64,000 nt of DNA from contig NZ_ONZI01000002.1 in the NCBI RefSeq assembly GCF_900312995.1, forward strand, positions 186,001-250,000, read 5' to 3'. The notes below the pieces were generated by a model. That model saw only the letters and a program-made list of their open reading frames with translations. It did not search any database and was not told the origin of the DNA. Both the position numbers and the translations under genes were made by a program. Below, in pieces: positions 48,422 to 56,567 of this stretch; position 1 is the first letter of the stretch; the number at the start of each line of letters is the position of its first letter. The stretch is from Kushneria phyllosphaerae. Lineage in GTDB: Bacteria; Pseudomonadota; Gammaproteobacteria; Pseudomonadales; Halomonadaceae.

Positions 48422-49186
48422 ATGCCTGACCATCTTCCCGATCAGTACACCTCCATCATCACCGGCGGCGGTGGCATTGGCCGCGCCCTGCTGGCAAGGC
48501 TTTGCCGTGACCCGCGGGCCGGTCGGCTGATTGCCGTCACCCGCCATCGTGCACGCCTGGAACAGGATACGCAGCTCGATATCGAACGCCTCGAGATCGT
48601 TGAGGCGGACGTTACCACCGAGCCGGGGCTTCAAACGCTCAGCGATTACATCGATCAAACGCCGATCCACCTACTGCTCAATACCATTGGTGTCCTGCAC
48701 GATAGGCAAAATGATCAGTCCGTGGCCATTGCGCCTGAAAAAAGGATTGAAAGACTTTCCTTTGAGGCTCTGCACCACACCTTTCACGTCAATGCAGCCA
48801 CAGCCGCCATGCTGATCAGCACGTTGATTGATCGCATGACACGTCATCCGGCCATTATGGCCACGCTATCGGCACGGGTAGGGTCAATTGGAGATAATGA
48901 ACTGGGGGGCTGGTACGCCTATCGCGCCAGCAAGGCAGCGCTCAACATGCTGATGAAAACGGCATCGGTCGAGTTTAAACGGCGTAATCCGCAGGCCATT
49001 GTGCTCTGCCTGCATCCGGGTACGACAGATACCGAACTGTCACGACCCTTTCAGGCCAGAGTGCCGCAGGAGAAGCTGTTCACCCCGGAATTTGTCGCCG
49101 AGCAGCTGCTGGAGGTGATCAATCGACGCACCCCGGAAGACAGTGGTGCGTTTTACGACTGGAACGATACGCCCATTGAGTGGTAG
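48422..49186 (+). CDS. Short-chain dehydrogenase/reductase (C-factor-like)
   Basis: A 254-residue Rossmann enzyme. The cofactor loop is IITGGGGIGRALLARL (about 11-26), NTIGVLHD follows at about 86-93, the catalytic Ser region is ATLSARVGSIGDN, and the YxxxK pair is in GWYAYRASKAALNMLM. The group resembles CsgA/C-factor and other NAD(P)-dependent short-chain reductases. The substrate is unknown. It lies 77 bases after cydC in the same direction and converges on a quinone oxidoreductase across a hairpin. Confidence 0.88.
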   Translation: MPDHLPDQYTSIITGGGGIGRALLARLCRDPRAGRLIAVTRHRARLEQDTQLDIERLEIVEADVTTEPGLQTLSDYIDQTPIHLLLNTIGVLHDRQNDQSVAIAPEKRIERLSFEALHHTFHVNAATAAMLISTLIDRMTRHPAIMATLSARVGSIGDNELGGWYAYRASKAALNMLMKTASVEFKRRNPQAIVLCLHPGTTDTELSRPFQARVPQEKLFTPEFVAEQLLEVINRRTPEDSGAFYDWNDTPIEW

Positions 49187-49196
49187 GCAGGCACGC

Positions 49197-49229
49197 GCTG
49201 GCCGCCTTCTTCTCTCGAAGGCGGCCAGC
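49197..49229. terminator. Hairpin between convergent genes
   Basis: GCTGGCCGCCTTC-TTCTCTC-GAAGGCGGCCAGC, a perfect 13-base stem without a T run, between the short-chain dehydrogenase and the quinone oxidoreductase. It is a likely bidirectional stop or stabiliser. Confidence 0.6.
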
Positions 49230-49265
49230 GCAAACCCTGTGCCGCCTTGTCCCCGAAATGCCTGC

Positions 49266-50243
49266 TCAGGGAATCAGAATGGTCGAACCGGAGGTGTGAC
49301 GTGAGGCCAGATTTTGCTGCGCCTCGCCTGCCTCATCAAGGCGGAATCGACAGCCAATATTGACGTGCACGCTGTCATTGGCAATGACCTGGAAAAGCTC
49401 CTGACTCATCGCTTCCAGTCGTTCGCGGGTATCGGCGTAGCCGGCAAGACTGGGGCGCGTCACAAACAGCGATCCCTTCTTGTTCAGCGTGGCCAGGTTG
49501 ACCCCTTCTACCGGGCCGGACGCATTTCCAAAGCTCACCATTAGGCCACGCGGCGCCAGGCAGTCCAGTGAGGTTTCCCAGGTGTCACGGCCTACCGAAT
49601 CATAAACCACCGGGCACATTTCTCCGTCGGTCAGTTCACGTACGCGTTCTACCACGTTCTCTTCGCTATAGTTGATGGTCGCCCAGGCGCCGTTTTTGCG
49701 GGCAAACTCTGCCTTTTCCGGCGTGGACACGGTGCCGATCAGACGTGCGCCCAGACTTCTCGCCCACTGACAGGCGATCAGCCCCACACCACCGGCGGCG
49801 GCGTGGAAGAGAAAGGTATCGCCGCTTTTGATCGGATAGACCTGGCGCAGCAGATACTGCACCGTCAGCCCTTTAAGCATGGCCGCTGCCGCCTGATCAA
49901 AACCGATGCTGTCCGGCAGCATCACGACCTTGTCGGCCGGCAGGGTATGATGGGTGGCATAGGCGCCTAGTGGTCCCGTGGCGTAGGCCACGCGGTCGCC
50001 TTCCCGGAACTCCTTTACCTCTTCCCCCACGGCCTCGATAACGCCTGCTCCTTCGGTACCCAGACCAGAGGGCAGCTCACTGACCGGATAAAGGCCGGTA
50101 CGTACATAAATATCGATAAAATTGAGGCCAATGGCCCAGTTGGTAACACGAACGTCTCGCGGCCCGAGCGCTTCAGGCTCGAATTCCTGCATTCTGAGCA
50201 CTTCCGGCCCGCCGGTTTCTGCAAATTCAATGCGTTTTGCCAT
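49266..50243 (-). CDS. NADPH:quinone oxidoreductase (Qor-like)
   Basis: A 325-residue zinc-free medium-chain dehydrogenase. The N-terminal catalytic fold has AIGLNFIDIYVRTGLYP, GLGTEGAGVIEAVGEEV and GDRVAYATGPLGAYA; the NADPH site is FLFHAAAGGVGLIACQWARSLGARLIG (about 147-173). It lacks the structural and catalytic zinc ligands of alcohol dehydrogenases, as expected for QOR. It reduces quinones by one electron with NADPH. I start at MAKRIEFAETGG (GAGG upstream); a longer frame has no ribosome site. Confidence 0.93.
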   Translation of the reverse strand: MAKRIEFAETGGPEVLRMQEFEPEALGPRDVRVTNWAIGLNFIDIYVRTGLYPVSELPSGLGTEGAGVIEAVGEEVKEFREGDRVAYATGPLGAYATHHTLPADKVVMLPDSIGFDQAAAAMLKGLTVQYLLRQVYPIKSGDTFLFHAAAGGVGLIACQWARSLGARLIGTVSTPEKAEFARKNGAWATINYSEENVVERVRELTDGEMCPVVYDSVGRDTWETSLDCLAPRGLMVSFGNASGPVEGVNLATLNKKGSLFVTRPSLAGYADTRERLEAMSQELFQVIANDSVHVNIGCRFRLDEAGEAQQNLASRHTSGSTILIP

Positions 50244-50347
50244 GAACCATTGCCTCGATCGAAGGTATGTATAAAGCGTCGTCAATATCCGTCAGGCAGG
50301 CGAGCTGATGCCAGAGAGCATTCACGATTTATCACTGCATTCCCTTA

Positions 50348-50369
50348 TATCATTAGCTTATCATTAGCC
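50348..50369. repeat. Tandem 11-base repeat upstream of the LrgA-like gene
   Basis: TATCATTAGCT and TATCATTAGCC lie head to tail at 50348-50358 and 50359-50369, about 75 bases before the LrgA-like start. One helical turn apart, they would suit a regulator binding on one DNA face. Confidence 0.7.
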
Positions 50370-50442
50370 CAACCCCAAGTCTGCCAGACCGACAAGGGCT
50401 GCCAGTGGGAGATATATTGATCCGCTTATTCCAGAGGCCGTG

Positions 50443-50811
50443 ATGTTAAAGGGGTTCATGTGGCTGATGATCTTTCTGGTCATCGGTAATCTTTTACAGA
50501 CCATGTTTTCGCTACCCGTGGTCGGGAGCGTACTGGGCATGCTGATACTTTTTATGGTGCTGATTGCACGCCAGCGCTCCTCCCGCTCGATGGCCGTCGC
50601 CGCCAGCCATCTTATTCATTATTTCACCCTCCTGATTCTGCCCAGCGCGGCAGGGCTGTTCTTTCTGGGCACCACCCTGACCGATAACTGGCTCAAGCTT
50701 CTGATTGCCATCGTACTGGGCACACTGATCAGTAGCGTGGTCACGCTTTTGACCATGCAGGCCATGGTGCGCTGGCAACAGCGCCGAGACGATGCAGCAG
50801 GCACCTCATGA
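50443..50811 (+). CDS. LrgA/CidA family holin-like protein
   Basis: A 122-residue inner-membrane protein with four hydrophobic segments, including the family motif VVGSVLGMLILFMVL and LILPSAAGLFFLGTTL. CidA/LrgA proteins act as holin/antiholin-like channels in murein hydrolase control; in some bacteria the pair also transports pyruvate. The ATG is preceded by AGAGG; a GTG one codon earlier is also possible. It shares ATGA with the downstream LrgB-like gene. No LytSR-type regulator is adjacent. Confidence 0.9.
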   Translation: MLKGFMWLMIFLVIGNLLQTMFSLPVVGSVLGMLILFMVLIARQRSSRSMAVAASHLIHYFTLLILPSAAGLFFLGTTLTDNWLKLLIAIVLGTLISSVVTLLTMQAMVRWQQRRDDAAGTS

Positions 50812-51524
50812 ATCTCCAGGCACTGGCCCATGAGATGATGGCCACGCCGGCACTGGCCGTGGTCATCACCCTGGCCGCCTATATGCTGGCCCTGTCGCTG
50901 CACCAGTGGATGCGCTACCCCAGCTGGGCCCCCCCCATGCTGACCGGCAGCCTGATGCTGGCGTTTTTCATTGTGGTCCTGCCGATCAATTACGATACCT
51001 ACTATCTCGATGCCCACTGGCTGACGCTGTTGCTGGGGCCGGCGACGGTTGGACTGGCGATTCCCCTTTATGAGCAGTTTCAGCACATCAAGCGGCTGCT
51101 GATTCCCGTCACGGTGAGTCTTGTCATCGGCTCAATCACCGCCTGTGCCGCGACCCTTTCCATTGCCTGGGCGCTGGGGCTTTCGCCTGCCATTCTGGCC
51201 TCACTGGCACCCAAGTCGATCACAACCCCCATTGCCATCGGCGTCTCGGAGGGGCTGGGAGGTTATCCCGGCCTGACGGCAGGCATTGTGACCGTGACCG
51301 GGATTCTGGCCGCCTCTACCATTCCGCCACTGGCGGCCATCCTGCGCTGTCAGGATCCCCGTGTCATCGGTCTGGCGCTCGGACTCAACGGCCATGGCCT
51401 GGGCACCGCCCGCGGGTTTGGCATCGATCCCCAGACCGGGGCCTTTGCCAGCCTTGCCATGGGACTTAACGGGGCTCTTAGCGCCATCGTCCTTCCGCTT
51501 CTGGCCGGGTGGCTGAATCGATGA
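50808..51524 (+). CDS. LrgB/CidB family membrane protein
   Basis: A 238-residue integral membrane protein with about seven hydrophobic segments. LrgB family landmarks are LLGPATVGLAIPLYEQFQHIKR (about 77-98), LAPKSITTPIAIGVSEGLGG (about 138-157) and LGLNGHGLGTARGFGIDP. It always accompanies LrgA/CidA, and here overlaps it by 4 bases. Together they form a membrane channel system linked to cell lysis control or pyruvate movement. Confidence 0.93.
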   Translation: MNLQALAHEMMATPALAVVITLAAYMLALSLHQWMRYPSWAPPMLTGSLMLAFFIVVLPINYDTYYLDAHWLTLLLGPATVGLAIPLYEQFQHIKRLLIPVTVSLVIGSITACAATLSIAWALGLSPAILASLAPKSITTPIAIGVSEGLGGYPGLTAGIVTVTGILAASTIPPLAAILRCQDPRVIGLALGLNGHGLGTARGFGIDPQTGAFASLAMGLNGALSAIVLPLLAGWLNR

Positions 51525-51715
51525 CAATGCATCAGGTTTAACTGATGTCTTTTTTGAAAAAGGCTTCCACCTTTTTCACTTTTACGAATAAACCGGCTAA
51601 CACTAAAAAATTAAATCAACCGATCGCCCTTGTGTTCAATTAGTGACAAACTACTAAACATACTTAACACCTGGATCGCTATGCTGGCTCGCTTATGAGA
51701 CATGTGAGGCCACGC
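51525..51715. promoter_or_regulatory. AT-rich promoter region of the Xre regulator with an operator-like dyad
   Basis: Strongly AT-rich 191-base region. TTAGT (51640-51644) and ACTAA (51653-51657) form a dyad with an 8-base centre, about 60 bases upstream of the ATG. This is the usual size and place of an autoregulatory Xre/CI operator. A T-rich stretch (CTTTTTTGAAAAAGG, about 51548-51562) may end the lrgAB-like transcript. Confidence 0.45.
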
Positions 51716-52345
51716 ATGAACGAGTTGGGCGAGCGCATTCGCAAATTGCGAGAACAGGGTGGATTAAGCAAGGCGGAGCTGGCCCGTCGCGTAGGTGTTT
51801 CAGATGTCACCATTTCCTACTGGGAAAATGGCACCATCAAACGCGTCGGACACTCGCGCCTTGAGCCGTTGGCCAGAGCACTGCGCTGCAGCATCGGGCA
51901 TTTGCTGGGCAATGATCAGGATGCTCATGGCAGCAGCCATACCCCAATGTCGTCACTGCCCCTTTATCCACTGACACCATCACCTGACGCAATCGGCAAT
52001 GATGCCCTGCCGATCTCGCATTTTCCCATGGGGTTTATTGATAATGACCTGATCAAAAAAGACGACTATTTGCTGACGCCTCAACGCCCCGAACGCTTTG
52101 ATTTCTGCCCGCCAGGCACCCTGATACTGGCAAGAAAATGCGCTCGATTTGATGGTAATGGCCTCTATCTTGTTGAGAAAAACGCCCGACTGATGGTCAA
52201 GAGAATCGAGCAGGATTTCAACATGACCCTGAACATTTTCGGTGACACCGGCACACGTCATCCCGAAGAAAGAGCACTGGGCAATACGCTTGTCTTTCAT
52301 GCCACCATCCCTGCCCTCTGGCCGATGAAAATCATGAACTTCTGA
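51716..52345 (+). CDS. Xre-family regulator with S24-like C-terminal domain
   Basis: A 209-residue DNA-binding protein. The N-terminal helix-turn-helix (about 1-65: LGERIRKLREQGGLSKAELARRVGVSDVTISYWENG) is typical Xre. The C-terminal half (about 105-205) has the layout of the LexA/CI S24 fold (PLPISHFPMGFIDND... near FCPPGTLILARKCARFDGNGLYLVEKNARLMVKRIEQ). I do not see the GDSM serine motif, so self-cleavage is doubtful. It may be a phage-type repressor remnant or a host regulator. GAGG precedes the ATG. It is followed by vsr. Confidence 0.75.
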   Translation: MNELGERIRKLREQGGLSKAELARRVGVSDVTISYWENGTIKRVGHSRLEPLARALRCSIGHLLGNDQDAHGSSHTPMSSLPLYPLTPSPDAIGNDALPISHFPMGFIDNDLIKKDDYLLTPQRPERFDFCPPGTLILARKCARFDGNGLYLVEKNARLMVKRIEQDFNMTLNIFGDTGTRHPEERALGNTLVFHATIPALWPMKIMNF

Positions 52346-52403
52346 CGTCACGCCAGACCATGATCTCCTACACTGAATGCGTTCATTCAAGAATCGGGAG
52401 GGC

Positions 52404-52877
52404 ATGACATTGGTCGATGTGGTCGACGCTGCGACACGCTCTCGCATGATGGCGGGTATTCAGGGCAAGAACACAAAACCCGAGCTTCTGGTCAGGCGCT
52501 ATCTACATGCCTGTGGGTATCGATTTCGACTGCATCGACGTGACCTGCCGGGCACGCCCGATCTCATCCTGCCACGACATCATTGCGTGGTGTTTGTGCA
52601 TGGCTGTTTCTGGCACCGTCACGAGCACTGCTTCTATGCCACCTCACCGGCAACGCGAAAAACCTTCTGGCAGGAAAAACTGGCGGGAAATGTCACGCGT
52701 GACCGGCGCCAGCTGGAACAGCTTAACGCTCTGGGGTGGCGAGCCGTCGTTGTATGGGAGTGCGGACTTCGTCACATGCCCGAGCAGCTTCACGAGGTCG
52801 TGCCATTGATTGAGCAAGGCGCATGGATTGAGGAGTGGCCTCCTCAACCTCCGAGGGCGCGAAGGGCGCCGCAATAG
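52404..52877 (+). CDS. vsr: Very short patch repair endonuclease
   Basis: About 155-157 residues. Vsr nicks T:G mismatches that arise from deaminated 5-methylcytosine. Motifs are DAATRSRMMAGIQGKNTKPE at the start, GTPDLILPRHHCVVFVHGCFWHRHEHC (catalytic Asp in PGTPD; zinc-binding Cys and His), TFWQEKLAGNVTRDRRQLEQLNALGW, and VVVWECGLR. The ATG at 52404 has GGAGG only two bases away; a TTG two codons later has proper spacing and would give a family-like N-terminus, so either may be used. No cytosine methyltransferase gene is adjacent. Confidence 0.92.
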   Translation: MTLVDVVDAATRSRMMAGIQGKNTKPELLVRRYLHACGYRFRLHRRDLPGTPDLILPRHHCVVFVHGCFWHRHEHCFYATSPATRKTFWQEKLAGNVTRDRRQLEQLNALGWRAVVVWECGLRHMPEQLHEVVPLIEQGAWIEEWPPQPPRARRAPQ

Positions 52878-52896
52878 CAGCGCCCCTCATAAGGAC

Positions 52897-54207
52897 CTAG
52901 AACGTGGCCAGTACCGAAAGCCCGGCTATCCAGGCATTATCGACGTCGTTATCCGTACCGGGATGACGTACGTACTGCAGGTTGGGCCGAAAAGCCATCC
53001 ACGGTGTGGCCTGCAGGGAGTAATAAACTTCGGCGTTGTACTCCTCTCCCTGACGCGGCACGTACTCGAGCGAGGAAGATCCGCCCGCGAGTGACGCATT
53101 GCCCGAACGTGACCAGTCATTGTAGTCATCGTTGACATGGACATAGGCCAGACCCAGCCCGACTTCATCCTTCTCGCGGCCATCAAAGGGGCCGGTATAG
53201 GTCACACCAGCCGACAGATAGCGATCAAAGGTAGCCGTATCACCATCGTTCCACGTGCCCATGCTGAACACACCAAGCCCGCGACTGCGATCGTTATCGC
53301 GACTGGTGACCTGCTGATCGATGACGTAGTAAAGCCCGTAGCGATGGCCCTTCTGAGCATCCGAGTTATTGTCGCGCGATGAATAATCATCGGCATCGGC
53401 GCTGCTGTAGTAATAACCCAGTCGATAATGACCCGGCAGATCGTTGAAACCATGTTCCGGCTCAAAACCATATTCCACCGGAATGAGGGTGCCAGTGGTG
53501 CCGCTGTGCTTTAGATCCAGCCCGTGGTCGCGATCCAGGTTGGATTCATTGAGATTGAAAAACCCGATCTGAGCGTACTGATCATTGGTGATGTTCCATT
53601 TACCCACCAGTGCCCACTGTGCGATCGGCCAGTTGTACCAGATACCACCATTCTGGTTACCGGGTTCGCCGCTGCCCAGATAAAGGTTCTGGAAATTGCT
53701 GTCGATGACCGCAAAATTATCCCCTACCGGCACTCGACCCGCCTTGAGTTCAAAGGTGTCATCCATATAGGTCTGGCCGTACCACATCTGAGTGATGCGC
53801 GTGACACTACCACGTCCGTAGACTTCCTGACTGGAGGATCCGCCGACGCTATTGGGGTTGTTGATGACGTCGTTGGTCAGGCTTTCGCCGTTGCGATCGG
53901 TCAGGGTGAACTGGAACTGGGCATTGGGCACGCCAAAGAGCTTGTCAAGATCGAAGTTGGCGCCAGCGGTCCACTGGTCAGCGTAGCGGCCGGTGTGCTT
54001 GTCGCGAAAGCCGCCATCAACGGAATAGGCCATTTCGGAGATGTATTCGAAACGGAAGTTTACGCCCTGACCGGCCAGATTGGTGCGTGCGCCTCCCCAG
54101 TCTCCAAACATGAAATCGCCATCGGGATCGAAGGCACCAGCCGCCCAACCCTGTGATGACAGGCCCATACCCATAAGCGCCAGCGTGCAACACAGCCCCT
54201 TTTTCAT
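52897..54207 (-). CDS. OprB-family carbohydrate-selective porin
   Basis: A 436-residue outer-membrane protein. A signal peptide (MKKGLCCTLALMGMGLSSQGWAAG, cut near residue 22-24) precedes a beta-barrel with alternating aromatic strands ending in a C-terminal phenylalanine. FGDWGGARTNLAGQGVNFRFEYISE is the OprB family opening, and AFRPNLQYVRHPGTDND near the end is also typical. OprB-type porins take up glucose and other sugars. It is a single gene with GGGA before the ATG, divergent from an NlpE-like gene. The sugar is not evident. Confidence 0.9.
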   Translation of the reverse strand: MKKGLCCTLALMGMGLSSQGWAAGAFDPDGDFMFGDWGGARTNLAGQGVNFRFEYISEMAYSVDGGFRDKHTGRYADQWTAGANFDLDKLFGVPNAQFQFTLTDRNGESLTNDVINNPNSVGGSSSQEVYGRGSVTRITQMWYGQTYMDDTFELKAGRVPVGDNFAVIDSNFQNLYLGSGEPGNQNGGIWYNWPIAQWALVGKWNITNDQYAQIGFFNLNESNLDRDHGLDLKHSGTTGTLIPVEYGFEPEHGFNDLPGHYRLGYYYSSADADDYSSRDNNSDAQKGHRYGLYYVIDQQVTSRDNDRSRGLGVFSMGTWNDGDTATFDRYLSAGVTYTGPFDGREKDEVGLGLAYVHVNDDYNDWSRSGNASLAGGSSSLEYVPRQGEEYNAEVYYSLQATPWMAFRPNLQYVRHPGTDNDVDNAWIAGLSVLATF

Positions 54208-54452
54208 GTCCCATCCCTTTACAATGTCATATTCGAATTAAGTTAAAACAAAGGGATTTTCACCTCGAACGTTACGAACAACAATAGCTCCTGGACCATA
54301 GTCGATAGTCAACATTCATCAGGATGACCGAATCTACTGATGAACCCGTCACCAGCGACAGGACCGGGTGGATCGTTTAGGCTTCACGACTGTGGCAGCG
54401 CATGGAGGTATGGTCGCCTGCTCAGGACAAGGACTTTCAGGACAGCGAGGGC

Positions 54453-54923
54453 ATGACATTGACACGTTTTAGCGCACTGGCGCTGACAGCAACGCTTCTG
54501 GGATTTTTGGTGACAGGCTGTGATACGGGCGATGAAAACCCGGCTACCAGCTCGTCACAGCGCAGCTCCGGCACCAACCAGATCTATGGCGGCTCGCTGC
54601 CATGTGATCATTGTGACGGCATAGATACCGAAGTAGCGCTGAACTTCAGCACCGACAGCGCAGGCGGTGTCTACACCCTGACCGAGACCCCTCACGGTGG
54701 TCCCGCAGACGGCCAGACACAAAAGCGCAAGGGGAACTGGAAGGTCATCAGTGGCAATGCCGTGCCCGGTGGCGGCACGGTCTATGTGTTGCACCCTGCT
54801 CGCGGCGACGAAGCGCATGCCCCCATCTATCTACTGATGGAAAGCAACGCCACGCTGCAGCTGGTGGATGAGCATTTCAAGCCGCTGGAGACGTCACACA
54901 ATGACGAGCTTCACAGGCTCTGA
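54453..54923 (+). CDS. NlpE-like outer membrane lipoprotein
   Basis: A 156-residue lipoprotein. The signal peptide ends in LVTGC (Cys about 21). The mature part has the NlpE N-terminal motif GGSLPCDHCDGIDTEVALNF, with the CxxC pair, and an eight-stranded barrel pattern (KRKGNWKVIS, VYVLHPA, LQLVDEHFKPLE). In E. coli NlpE senses surface contact and defective lipoprotein trafficking for Cpx signalling. This one lacks the C-terminal domain of E. coli NlpE, as in many relatives. A TTG two codons after the ATG has better ribosome spacing. Confidence 0.82.
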   Translation: MTLTRFSALALTATLLGFLVTGCDTGDENPATSSSQRSSGTNQIYGGSLPCDHCDGIDTEVALNFSTDSAGGVYTLTETPHGGPADGQTQKRKGNWKVISGNAVPGGGTVYVLHPARGDEAHAPIYLLMESNATLQLVDEHFKPLETSHNDELHRL

Positions 54924-54965
54924 TATGTGAACAGGCCTTGATGCACCAGAAGATATCCCGACATC

Positions 54966-55160
54966 TCAGCGTCGGCCACGCAGGGTATTTTCGGCCTGAC
55001 GCTGGGCCTCTTTTGCAGAGAGCCCCTGTTCCTTTTCAAGTCGGGCGGCCAGCTGTTGGACCTCGCCCTCATCGCTTAGCGCCTCATCATCGCTGAGCGT
55101 TCCCCACGCCTCCTTGATCTTTCCCTTTAAATCTTCCAGCGGTGGACTCTTGTCACTCAT
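54966..55160 (-). CDS. CsbD-like small stress protein
   Basis: A 64-residue hydrophilic, helical protein with the CsbD family pattern (EDLKGKIKEAWGTLSDDEALSDEGEVQQLAARLEKEQG; residues 9-46). CsbD proteins are general stress proteins of unknown mechanism. AGGAG precedes the ATG. It converges on the NlpE-like gene 42 bases away. Confidence 0.85.
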   Translation of the reverse strand: MSDKSPPLEDLKGKIKEAWGTLSDDEALSDEGEVQQLAARLEKEQGLSAKEAQRQAENTLRGRR

Positions 55161-55333
55161 TTAAATGTCTCCTGGCCATCAGGCAGATGACGTCGATCAT
55201 AGCGCCTGAGACTGCCATGCGGTATCGCCCTTTATCACCCAATGACAATTTTTAACCCTGCATCAACGTGGCTTTCCGGGCAGACAGGCTACATTGAAAA
55301 GGCTTATTGATGATGGAGGTCATGGAGAGGCAG

Positions 55334-55648
55334 ATGAAACTCAACGAACTGACTGAAAGGGCGCATGCCGGCCAGCTTGATGAAATTGTCATCGAGTCGA
55401 TGGAAGGCGATATCTTTACCCTGCACATCACCACTCAGGGAGAAGTCGATACCCTGCTCAATGAAGATGGCACGATCCTGACGCCGCAATCTCTCAACGC
55501 TGCCAAGACCATGCTGCGTGATATCGGCGGCATGCAAGACGTCCCGATCTACTTCAAGCACAGTGTCACGCATGATGAGATGATGGGCTCTGAAGCCGAA
55601 ACCGCTGATGATCGCATGCCTATCACGCTGGAAGGTCAGCCCCAATAG
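55334..55648 (+). CDS. DUF6482-type small protein
   Basis: A 104-residue acidic cytosolic protein. MKLNELTERAHAGQLDEIVIESMEGDIFTLH is the recognisable opening of a family often found in Pseudomonas and Halomonas (DUF6482). Function unknown. GGAGAGG precedes this ATG; upstream in-frame ATGs lack spacing. It is followed 100 bases later by a terminator. Confidence 0.75.
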   Translation: MKLNELTERAHAGQLDEIVIESMEGDIFTLHITTQGEVDTLLNEDGTILTPQSLNAAKTMLRDIGGMQDVPIYFKHSVTHDEMMGSEAETADDRMPITLEGQPQ

Positions 55649-55746
55649 GCTGACCATCAACAACCTGATCCATTGATTTTTCGAGCTCAGCATCAAACAT
55701 GACGCTCATGGAGGCCAATGCTGATCGAGACTGATATAGTGTTTTC

Positions 55747-55779
55747 AGGGTCGACACACTGTCGGCCCTTTTCCTTTTT
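55747..55779 (+). terminator. Terminator between the DUF6482 and DUF1415 genes
   Basis: GGGTCGACA-CAC-TGTCGGCCC (one G-T pair) followed by TTTTCCTTTTT. It lies 15 bases before the DUF1415 start, so the leader of that gene is short or the hairpin is part of it. Confidence 0.65.
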
Positions 55780-55793
55780 AAAAAGAGCCTATT

Positions 55794-56360
55794 GTGACAA
55801 CACATCCTCTGGAGACCACCCGACGCTGGGTAAGGGACTGGGTCATGGCGCAGGACCTGTGCCCGTTTGCCGCAGCCGAATTTGAACGAGAGCGCATCCG
55901 CTACCGCCAGCTCGATGCCGCTGATGACGCCACCCTGCTCATGGCCGTGATCGAAGAGTGCGAGCACCTTGAACAGCATCAGAACACGGAAACCACGCTG
56001 CTGGTGCTGACCCCCGGGGCCGAGGATTTCTTCACCTTTCTGGACAAGCTCGACATGGCCGAGCGGCTCATGATCAGTGAAGGCTACGAAGGGGTCTATC
56101 AGCTGGCCAGCTTCCACCCTGATTATCTATTTGGCGACAGCCAGGCCACGCCCGGTCACGAGGACGCCGCCGACTACACCAACCGCTCCCCCTTTCCGCT
56201 GTTTCATCTATTACGTGAAACCAGCCTTGAAGCTGCACTGGCCCGTTTCCCGCATCCCGAACGCATTCCCGAGCGCAATCAGGCACATCTGAGACAGCAG
56301 GGTGTTGCATGGTGTCGCCAGATTCAGGACGCCATTGCCAGTGAGCCCCCATCGTCCTGA
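55794..56360 (+). CDS. DUF1415 family protein
   Basis: A 188-residue cytosolic protein. Family landmarks are TTRRWVRDWVMAQDLCPFA (about 8-26), GYEGVYQLASFHPDYLF, DYTNRSPFPLFHLLRE and the C-terminal AHLRQQGVAWCRQ. Function unknown; conserved cysteine and histidine suggest metal or redox activity. The start is GTG with AGAG upstream. It ends 76 bases before dusA, the gene broken by the prophage. Confidence 0.85.
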   Translation: MTTHPLETTRRWVRDWVMAQDLCPFAAAEFERERIRYRQLDAADDATLLMAVIEECEHLEQHQNTETTLLVLTPGAEDFFTFLDKLDMAERLMISEGYEGVYQLASFHPDYLFGDSQATPGHEDAADYTNRSPFPLFHLLRETSLEAALARFPHPERIPERNQAHLRQQGVAWCRQIQDAIASEPPSS

Positions 56361-56493
56361 TTGGGCGAATGGCCGGGGCTGTGAGAAAATAACGCCCTGT
56401 CTCCAGACCGACCCGTAACGCCGGAAAACATCTGTCATGCCCGCCACCACTTCGTTTCACGCCGCTGACGCCGCGCGCCGTTTTTCCATTGCC

Positions 56494-56515
56494 CCGATGA
56501 TGGATGGGACAACAA
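56494..56515. mobile_element. Left attachment junction (attL) of the prophage in dusA
   Basis: The DusA homology (FSIAPMMD) ends here and phage-side sequence begins. Crossover occurs within or next to ATGATGGAT. The exact core cannot be set without the right junction. Confidence 0.65.
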
Positions 56516-56546
56516 ACCGCGCCAACACGCGGTTTGAAGCGGGTTT

Positions 56547-56565
56547 GGTACACTATGGGTACACT
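56547..56565. repeat. Paired GGTACACT repeats beside attL
   Basis: GGTACACT occurs at 56547-56554 and 56558-56565, exactly 11 bases apart, 30-50 bases inside the junction. This is the spacing and place of arm-type binding sites for tyrosine integrases. They overlap the start of the cargo gene's 3' end. Confidence 0.6.
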
Positions 56566-56567
56566 GG

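Noticed and set aside
52397..54460. Identical 15-mer GAGGGCATGACATTG at the starts of vsr and the NlpE-like gene
   Set aside because: A shared 15-mer is expected by chance about once or twice in a window of this size; only the odd ribosome spacing is worth noting.
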